From assembly GCF_014648075.1 (NCBI RefSeq), contig NZ_BMQK01000018.1, positions 1-64,000 on the forward strand: 64,000 nt of DNA, given 5' to 3'. The first letter of the stretch is position 1; each line of letters begins with the position of its first letter. This document shows positions 58,878-64,000 of this stretch, piece after piece. This DNA is from Streptomyces ruber (GTDB lineage: Bacteria; Actinomycetota; Actinomycetes; Streptomycetales; Streptomycetaceae). The notes under the pieces were generated by a model. It was not told the origin of the DNA. It saw only the letters and a list, made by a program, of their open reading frames with translations, and did no database searches. The position numbers and the translations under genes are program-made.

Positions 58878-60104
58878 TCAGTTCCAGCGCAGGTGCAGGA
58901 CGGCCACGTCGTCGTCCAGGCCGCCCTGGCTCTCCGCGTGGGCCTCCGCCCGCTCGATCAGCTCGTCGACGAAGGCCTCGGGCGGCAGACCGGCCACTTC
59001 GCGCGCCAGGCGCAGCAGCCCCTCCTCGCCCAGCCGCTCCCTGCCGCGGCCGATGTGCCCCTCGAAGAGACCGTCGGTGAACAACACGAGTGCCCCACCC
59101 GCCGCCACCGTCAGTTCCTCCTCCGGCCAGTGCGCTCCGGACACGACGCCGAGCGCGGGCCCGCCGGCGACCTCCACCCACTCCACGCCGCCGTCCCCGG
59201 TGCGCCGCAGCAGGCCCGGGTGGCCGGCGCGGATCAGACGGACGCGCGGCGTCCCGGGTTCGGCCGTGAGGACCGTGAGGGTGGCGAAGATGTACGGTGC
59301 GGCCCGCTCGGCCATCAGGATCTCCTGCAGCCGGCTCACCTGCTCGGCGCCGGTGACGCCGCTGAGGACCAGGGTGCGCCAGGCGATGCGCAGGGCGACG
59401 CCGAGCGCGGCCTCGTCGGGGCCGTGCCCGGAGACGTCACCGATGAGGGCGTGCACGGCGCCGTCGGTGCTCTGCACGATGTCGTAGAAGTCGCCGCCCA
59501 GCAGTGCCTGGGCCCGGCCGGGCCGGTAGCGGGTCACCACGTCCACCGCGGCGCTGTGCAGCAGCGGCCGCGGCAGCAGGCCGCGCTCCAGCCGGGCGTT
59601 CTCCTGGGCCTGCATCTGGCTGGCCTGCAGGGCGACGGCCGCCTGTTCGGCCTGCTTGCGCTGGATCGCGTACCGCACCGCCCGGCCGAACAGCTCCGGC
59701 TCCACCCGGCCCTTGACCAGGTAGTCCTGGGCGCCGGCCGTCACCGCCGCGAGACCGGTCTCCTCCTCCGCCAGGCCCGTGAGGACGACGACCGCGACCT
59801 GATCGGTACGGGCCCGGATACGGTGGAGGGCCTCCAGTCCGTGGGTGTCCGGCAGGTTCAGGTCCAGCAGCACGCAGTCCGGCACCTCGGCCGCGAGCGC
59901 CTCCCGCGCCTCGGCCATGGAGCGGACCCAGCGCAGGTGCACCTTCAGGGTGCTGTCGGCGACCAGTTCCTCGACCAGCAGGGCATCGCCGGGGTCGTCC
60001 TCGACCAGCAGCACCGAGGGCTCCCACCACTGTCCGGCTGCCGCCTCCGCCCCGTTCCTGGCCGATGAGGGCAAGCGGGCAGCCCACGGCTGTGACGCCG
60101 ACAC
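58878..60104 (-). CDS. Response regulator fused to a PP2C (SpoIIE-type) phosphatase
   Basis: A 408-residue protein. Residues about 25-150 form a receiver domain (VLLVEDDPGDALLVEELVAD, VLLDLNLPDTHGLEAL with the phospho-acceptor, VVVLTGLAEEE, YLVKGRVEPELF). A coiled coil (AVALQASQMQAQENARLERG) leads to the PP2C domain at about 175-408 (LLPRPLLHSA, LLGGDFYDIVQ, LIGDVSGHGPDEAALG, RAGHPGLLRR, LVLFTDGLFEGH). Metal-binding acids are present. The GTG at 60104 follows GGAAGGCGGG. First gene of the operon, it resembles RsbU/RssB-type switches in which phosphorylation controls a phosphatase acting on an anti-sigma antagonist. Confidence 0.94.
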   Translation of the reverse strand: MSASQPWAARLPSSARNGAEAAAGQWWEPSVLLVEDDPGDALLVEELVADSTLKVHLRWVRSMAEAREALAAEVPDCVLLDLNLPDTHGLEALHRIRARTDQVAVVVLTGLAEEETGLAAVTAGAQDYLVKGRVEPELFGRAVRYAIQRKQAEQAAVALQASQMQAQENARLERGLLPRPLLHSAAVDVVTRYRPGRAQALLGGDFYDIVQSTDGAVHALIGDVSGHGPDEAALGVALRIAWRTLVLSGVTGAEQVSRLQEILMAERAAPYIFATLTVLTAEPGTPRVRLIRAGHPGLLRRTGDGGVEWVEVAGGPALGVVSGAHWPEEELTVAAGGALVLFTDGLFEGHIGRGRERLGEEGLLRLAREVAGLPPEAFVDELIERAEAHAESQGGLDDDVAVLHLRWN

Positions 60105-60387
60105 GATCCCGCCTTCCCGCCCTTGCGCTCATATGTTCTTTCGTGGCCACCGGAGAGTGACCACGTCGAGTTTACCCGCGTCCGCCGATTGAGATTTCTT
60201 CGAATACTTGCAGAAAGTTCACAGCATCCGGCCCAGGCGCGCGCCGCCGGTTTGTGCAGGTCATGCCATGGCCGACGACGGCAGTCCCCCGGTGGGACGG
60301 CTGCGGAGCCCCGGGGCCGGGGCGGGGCGGGATCAGGTGCGCGCGGGCATGGGAGCTCCCCCGCCGGGCAGCACGTAGGAGACCCGC

Positions 60388-60427
60388 ACCGGTCACCGTA
60401 CGGATCAACCGGTCACCGTACGGATCA
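60388..60427. repeat. Perfect tandem 20-bp repeat upstream of the EVE-like gene
   Basis: ACCGGTCACCGTACGGATCA occurs twice back to back (60388-60407, 60408-60427), 27 bp before the GTG of the next gene. The position between promoter and start suggests a regulatory element or slippage. Confidence 0.85.
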
Positions 60428-60453
60428 AGGCGCACAGGAGTGGAGAAGCGTCC

Positions 60454-60849
60454 GTGGACTGGCTGTTCATCGTGAAACCCGCAGACACCGCCCCGGACGG
60501 GGGCTCCTCCGCCAAGGACCGCATGCTGGAACTCGCCGAGAGAGCGCCCCACCGGGTGTGGTGCCTGTCCAGGTGGCGGCGCATGGCGCCCGGTGACCGC
60601 CTGTGGATCTACTTCGCCGCGCCGGTGCGGGAGATCGCCGCGGTGGCCGAGATCGACGACGAGCCGTACGAGGTCGCCGGAAGCCCCCGTCAGCCGTGGC
60701 GGTTCCCGGCGACACTGCACCTGGACGCGACTCGCCGGCTGCACCGCGACCCCGTCCCGCTGCACGCCCTGTCCAACCGGCACCCGCAGGGCGTCACCCG
60801 GGTGAAGGACAGCGACCTGCGACTCCTGCTGGATCACGCCGGCCTGTGA
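60454..60849 (+). CDS. Small EVE/PUA-like protein
   Basis: A 131-residue protein with the pattern of EVE-type PUA-like folds: DWLFIVKPADTAPDGGSSAKDRM, VWCLSRWRRMAPGDRLWIYFAAPVREIAAVAEI, then RHPQGVTRVKDSDLRLLLDHAGL. EVE and related domains bind modified bases in DNA or RNA; the key aromatic cage cannot be judged by eye. The GTG start follows AGGAGTGGAGAAGC. It stands alone between a signalling operon and a transposon, a setting often seen for defence-related small genes. Confidence 0.6.
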   Translation: MDWLFIVKPADTAPDGGSSAKDRMLELAERAPHRVWCLSRWRRMAPGDRLWIYFAAPVREIAAVAEIDDEPYEVAGSPRQPWRFPATLHLDATRRLHRDPVPLHALSNRHPQGVTRVKDSDLRLLLDHAGL

Positions 60850-60921
60850 CGGCCTCCGGGGCGGGAGCGGGGGCGGGTACCGGAGCAGCACAGCCCGGTC
60901 TCCGGCGCGGCCGCGAGGCGT

Positions 60922-60960
60922 CGTGGGGAACGTCGTAATAACAGGCCCTTCGGCCGGCGC
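60922..60960 (+). mobile_element. Candidate left end of a Tn3-family transposon
   Basis: GGGGAACGTCGTAATAACAG begins with GGGG as Tn3-family terminal repeats do, and lies between the EVE-like gene and the resolvase. The partner end is outside the window, so this cannot be confirmed here. Confidence 0.3.
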
Positions 60961-61079
60961 GCACATCGTGGCGGTGGCCGTCTGCCGCGGTGGCGGAGTG
61001 ACGGAGCGCTGCGGCCCTACCGGGTGTGAGTAGGTGAGGTGCAGAAAGTGCCGCTGAGATTGATCTTGTTCGGGTTCGC

Positions 61080-61745
61080 CTATCGCGCGGGAGCTTCGAG
61101 CTGACGTGGGACGCCGCCGGCGCGGAGCTCGCGCAGGTCCGGGATGTGGTGGTGGAGCGTGCCCGGGGAGACCCCGAGGAGCTTGGCGATCGAGGTGATC
61201 GAGCGGCCCGGGCCGGGCAGCAGGTCCCGGGCGGCGCGAATGATCTCCTCGGTGGCGACGCCGGGGCGTCCACCGACTCGGCCGCGGGCGCGGGCCGCGG
61301 CCAAGCCCTCCTTGGTGCCGAAGACGATGAGTTCGCGGATGAACTCCGCGAGAGCGGCGAACACATGGAGAACGAGCCGCCCGCCCGGGGTGGTGGTGTC
61401 GAGGTTCTCGTGCAGTGAGGTGAAGCCGACGCCGCGCTCGCGCAGCTCGGCGACCATGTTGATGAGGTCCTGGAGGCTGCGGCCGTAGCGGTCGAGCGAG
61501 GGGCCCACGAGTGTGTCGCCCGGATCGAGGAAGGCGTGGCACGCCTTCAGCTCGGGGCGGAGTGCGTCTTTGCCGGACCTCTTGTCCGCGAAGATCTTCC
61601 GGCATCCGGCGGCGGTGAGCGCGTCGATCTGCCGCTCCAGTTTCCGCCCGCCGGTCGACACCCGGGCGTACCCGATCTCGATGCGTACGAGCGGCTCGGC
61701 GACGAGCACGTCCGCGCCGTCCGCGGGCTCCTGAGGGGCCGTCAT
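61080..61745 (-). CDS. tnpR: Serine resolvase/invertase (Tn3 type)
   Basis: A 221-residue serine recombinase. The catalytic Ser is in IGYARVSTGGRKLERQIDAL. ADKRSGKDALRPELKA, then LVGPSLDRYGRSLQDLINMV (catalytic Arg pair), VGFTSLHENLDTTTPGGRLV and LAEFIRELI.GTKEGLAAAR follow. The C-terminal HTH is RSITSIAKLLGVSPGTLHHH. The length is slightly above the usual 185-200 because of about 20 extra residues at each end. The ATG is at 61745. Together with the transposase end at 63814 it marks a Tn3-type transposon, in which it resolves cointegrates at a res site, probably just upstream. Confidence 0.92.
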   Translation of the reverse strand: MTAPQEPADGADVLVAEPLVRIEIGYARVSTGGRKLERQIDALTAAGCRKIFADKRSGKDALRPELKACHAFLDPGDTLVGPSLDRYGRSLQDLINMVAELRERGVGFTSLHENLDTTTPGGRLVLHVFAALAEFIRELIVFGTKEGLAAARARGRVGGRPGVATEEIIRAARDLLPGPGRSITSIAKLLGVSPGTLHHHIPDLRELRAGGVPRQLEAPAR

Positions 61746-61754
61746 GGCCCCGGA

Positions 61755-61895
61755 TCACGTTCAGGAAACGGCGGTCTGGGGTTCTTGGACGACCCGGGTT
61801 TCGGAAGGGTTTCCTGAAGGCTCCAGGGGGTCGGACAGCTCTCCGGGAGGGGTCTTCAGGGACGAAGGTTCCTTGACGAACCGGCAAGTGCTCAG
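61755..61895. other. Possible res site upstream of the resolvase gene
   Basis: The 140 bp before the resolvase ATG hold several overlapping imperfect repeats of TTCAGGAAAC and its complement (GTTTCCTGAA), with further CTTCAGGGACGAAGG and TTCCTTGACGAA motifs. Tn3 resolvases bind three such subsites. The exact subsite limits cannot be set by eye. Confidence 0.4.
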
Positions 61896-62051
61896 GCGCC
61901 CCGGAGGATAGTGCGGACGGCTTCCGCAACCGGCAGAGCGAAGGCACCCAGGAGGTGCAGGTTGAGCGAGACGAGAAGGAGAGCATCAGCTCGCCGCGGG
62001 TCCTCGCCGTCCTCGCGCGGGGCGTCTGCCGTCGAGGGGCCGTGGGCGTCG

Positions 62052-62699
62052 CTATGTCATTTCACCGGCGTCCGTGACCATGCGGACGAGGGTGTCGACG
62101 AGTTCGTCGACGGTGGTGTGCCACTTGTCCGTGTCGAGGTGGCCGCTGAGCTCCATGCCCGCGATGCCGTGGGCGCTGGTCAGCAGCAGGGCGCCGTAAT
62201 GCCGTGCGTTCCGCTCTCCCGCGAGGGCGGCGACGATGTCCAGGAACTCGTCCTGAAAGCGTTCGGCCGCGCGGTCGGCCACGGCCGGGTCGCCTTCCGG
62301 CCCGCATAGCTGACGCCGGATGCGATCCATCCCGTCACCGAGTTGCCCAGGAAGGTTCGCGCGCCGCCTGAACAACACCTGGTACAGGTGCGGCTGGTTC
62401 CGGCCGACGTCGATGAGGGCGCGGAGAGCGCCGCGCAGCTTCTCGGAGGCGGACAGGGCCGGGTCGGTCCGAAGGGCGTGCACCTGGTCGCCGATCCGTT
62501 CCCAGCTTTCGGCCGCGACGGCGGTCAGCAGGCTGTCCTTGCCCGTGAAGTGCCGGTACGGCGCTCCCCGGGTCACGCCTGCCCGCGCGCCCACCTCGCG
62601 CAAGGTGACCGCTTCGGGGCCGCCGAGGTCGAGGAGCTCGGCGGCCGCGTCGAGCAGGGCGCGGCGGGTGGCGGCGGCGGACTCGGCACGGGTGGTCAT
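62052..62699 (-). CDS. TetR-family repressor of the transposon-borne pair
   Basis: A 215-residue TetR protein. The HTH reads TRRALLDAAAELLDLGGPEA, VTLREVGARAGVTRGAPYRHFTGKDSLLTAV. The ligand domain includes LYQVLFRRRANLPGQLGDG and HGIAGMELSGHLDTDKWHTT, as in TetR_C_13/WHG-like families. The ATG at 62699 fits the conserved start; one at 62711 is also possible. It is divergent from an SDR gene, with two palindromes between and over the starts (62717-62727, 62752-62762) that are good operator candidates. It therefore probably represses both genes until an inducer, perhaps an SDR substrate, binds. Confidence 0.9.
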   Translation of the reverse strand: MTTRAESAAATRRALLDAAAELLDLGGPEAVTLREVGARAGVTRGAPYRHFTGKDSLLTAVAAESWERIGDQVHALRTDPALSASEKLRGALRALIDVGRNQPHLYQVLFRRRANLPGQLGDGMDRIRRQLCGPEGDPAVADRAAERFQDEFLDIVAALAGERNARHYGALLLTSAHGIAGMELSGHLDTDKWHTTVDELVDTLVRMVTDAGEMT

Positions 62700-62716
62700 G
62701 ACGCCCATCATACAGT

Positions 62717-62762
62717 TGACAGTGTCATCTAAACCGGTACCGTAGCCAAGGTGACAACGTCA
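62717..62762. promoter_or_regulatory. Paired operators in the TetR/SDR divergent promoter
   Basis: TGACAGTGTCA (62717-62727) has perfect TGACA/TGTCA arms. TGACAACGTCA (62752-62762) has one mismatch and overlaps the SDR start codon. Both are followed by TCT, and their starts are 35 bp apart. This fits control of both genes by the adjacent TetR protein. Confidence 0.65.
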
Positions 62763-63671
62763 TCTGAAACTCAGAAGCTGATCGTCGTGACCGGAGCCTC
62801 CACGGGCATGGGCGCGTCAGCCGCCCGCGAACTGGCTCGCCAGGGATTCCACGTCCTGGCCGGCGTGCGACGCGACCGTGACGCCGACGCCATCCGATCG
62901 ACCGGCATCGAGCCGGTCATCCTCGACATCACCGAGTCCGAGCAGGTGGAGGCACTCGCCGCCCGGGTCGCCGACGACCCGCGCGCGCTGCACGCGCTCG
63001 TCAACAACGCCGGCGTCCAGGTGAACGCCCCGGTCGAAGTCCTGCCGATGTCAGAGTGGCGGCGGGTGTTCGAAGTCAACCTCTTCGGCCACATCGCCGT
63101 CACTCAAGCGCTCCTACCCGCGCTGCTGCGCAGCAAGGGTCGTGTGATCAACATCAGCTCGGTCGGCGGCAAGTTCGCCATGGCCACATACGGCGCGTAC
63201 GCCGGCGCGAAGTTCGCCCTGGAGGCGGTCAGCGACTCGCTCCGCCGGGAGGTCGCTCCGCTGGGCGTACAGGTGGTCGTGGTCGAGCCCGGCGGCGTCC
63301 GCACGGAGATGGCTGCCCGCGGGGTCGAGACGGCGAACCACCTGGCTGCCCAGATGACGCCGGAGCAGGACGAGCGTTACGGCAGCCTGGTCCAGGCGAA
63401 CAACAAGTTGATGACCTCGGGTACTGCTTCAGGCCTGACCGCCGACGCCGCCGCCCGGGTCATCACGAGGGCCGTGACGACGCGTAGACCGCGCACCCGC
63501 TACACCGCCGGCCGGGATGCCGCCCTGATCATGCGCCTGGGCCCGATGCTGTCCGACCGCACGCTCGACCGCGTCCTCGCCGCCAACCTGCGCCGCCACT
63601 ACCCGAAGAAAGCCGTTGGCCGACGAGTACTCCACGAACGGCTCCGTCCCCTGTGGTGCGGCCACCGGTGA
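62751..63671 (+). CDS. Short-chain dehydrogenase, transposon cargo
   Basis: A 306-residue SDR. The cofactor loop is VVTGASTGMGASAARELARQ, NNAG is in LVNNAGVQVNAPVEVL, the catalytic Ser in VINISSVGGKFAMATYGAYA, and Tyr/Lys in YGAYAGAKFALEAV. GVQVVVVEPGGVRTEMAARG is as in retinol-dehydrogenase-like SDRs. The C-terminal 90 residues (RYTAGRDAALIMRLGPMLSD) are typical of that larger class. The GTG at 62751 is coupled to the operator overlapping the start. With the TetR gene it forms a self-regulated unit between resolvase and transposase. The substrate is unknown. Confidence 0.92.
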   Translation: MTTSSETQKLIVVTGASTGMGASAARELARQGFHVLAGVRRDRDADAIRSTGIEPVILDITESEQVEALAARVADDPRALHALVNNAGVQVNAPVEVLPMSEWRRVFEVNLFGHIAVTQALLPALLRSKGRVINISSVGGKFAMATYGAYAGAKFALEAVSDSLRREVAPLGVQVVVVEPGGVRTEMAARGVETANHLAAQMTPEQDERYGSLVQANNKLMTSGTASGLTADAAARVITRAVTTRRPRTRYTAGRDAALIMRLGPMLSDRTLDRVLAANLRRHYPKKAVGRRVLHERLRPLWCGHR

Positions 63672-63813
63672 GCTCACAGTCAACGGACAACTTGCCCTCC
63701 TGCCCGGGACGAGGACTGCCCCGGCGTCGAGCCGCGGGCTCACTGCACGAGCGTCGCACCGCGGCCAGACCACAGGCCACGGCTTTCATGCGCAGGGCAT
63801 CCACATCAGGTTC

Positions 63814-64000
63814 TCAGGCTTCGTCCTCGTCGTCCTCGATGGCGTCCGGGGCCCGGAAGGGCCGCAGGCCCTGGCCGGGGCCACTGGCCTTGATGTTGAA
63901 GAGGTAACGGCCCAGGAAGGTGATGCGCCGGTCCTCGAGCGGGGAGAGGCGGGCGACGTCCTCGTCCTTGATGTCGTGGCCCCCGGCGCGGAGCTGGGCG
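63814..64000 (-). CDS. tnpA: Tn3-family transposase, C-terminal end (runs off the window)
   Basis: Only the last 61 codons are present. AQLRAGGHDIKDEDVARLSP, LEDRRITFLGRYLFNIKASG and an acidic tail ending EDDEDEA match the C-terminus of Tn3-family transposases (usual pattern DEDVARLSPLxHxHINxLGRYxF). The orientation is the same as the resolvase. The catalytic part lies beyond 64000, so activity cannot be judged. Confidence 0.85.
   Translation of the reverse strand, partial: AQLRAGGHDIKDEDVARLSPLEDRRITFLGRYLFNIKASGPGQGLRPFRAPDAIEDDEDEA

Overview
The DNA is very GC-rich (roughly 70 %), with strong G/C bias at third codon positions, GTG/TTG starts, ATGA/GTGA gene overlaps and GGAG-type ribosome sites. 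The gene set (AfsA/ArpA-type gamma-butyrolactone genes, SpoIIE-type phosphatases, a group 1h-like hydrogenase, secreted cellulase and xylanase with CBM2, STAND NTPases) points to a Streptomyces or a close relative. I saw no rRNA, tRNA or CRISPR array.

Layout. (1) 1-4.7 kb, minus strand: an aminoshikimate/chorismate supply operon (class II DAHP synthase, isochorismatase, PhzE-type ADIC synthase, a broken EPSP synthase, the start of chorismate synthase). (2) 5-14 kb: two IS701-type transposase-like proteins that seem to have lost catalytic residues, then a gamma-butyrolactone regulatory region (dead receptor, AfsA, two intact TetR-type regulators) mixed with wreckage: a class IV aminotransferase, a quinone oxidoreductase cut by an IS630 remnant, and the tail of a carboxylic acid reductase. 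(3) 15.4-31.2 kb: a SpoIIE phosphatase, then a tightly coupled [NiFe]-hydrogenase island (two SIS proteins around a HypC-like protein, HhyS/HhyL, NifU-like, DUF5947-type, an unknown, protease, HypA, C, D, E), with HypF convergent and an anti-sigma-like ATPase. (4) 31.2-34.3 kb: mostly non-coding, with transposase remnants and an EF-hand protein. (5) 34.3-37.5 kb: secreted GH6 endoglucanase, CE4 esterase and GH11 xylanase, the last two sharing an almost identical CBM2. (6) 38.4-42.9 kb: a Dabb protein and a four-gene minus-strand operon of beta-propeller, AurF-type N-oxygenase, flavin/[2Fe-2S] reductase and glutamine amidotransferase. (7) 44.3-55.9 kb: a run of four STAND-type genes (NB-ARC/TPR, caspase/WD40 with EACC1, HTH/STAND/WD40, NB-ARC/TPR derived from an AfsR-like gene), two of them decayed. 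(8) 56-60.9 kb: an amidohydrolase remnant, a phosphatase/histidine kinase/response regulator operon and a small EVE-like protein. (9) 61-64 kb: a probable Tn3-family transposon (serine resolvase, transposase end) carrying a TetR/short-chain dehydrogenase pair.

Function. The hydrogenase genes look like a complete atmospheric-H2 oxidation locus apart from a missing HypB and a HypA without zinc cysteines. The first 14 kb look like the decaying edge of a 3-hydroxyanthranilate- or aminobenzoate-type biosynthetic cluster under butyrolactone control. The AurF operon looks like a compact nitro- or hydroxylamine-forming module of unknown product. Frameshifts are concentrated in a few genes while over 12 kb of hydrogenase genes are clean, so I read the broken genes as real pseudogenes rather than general sequencing error. 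All domain calls were made by eye; no database search was run.
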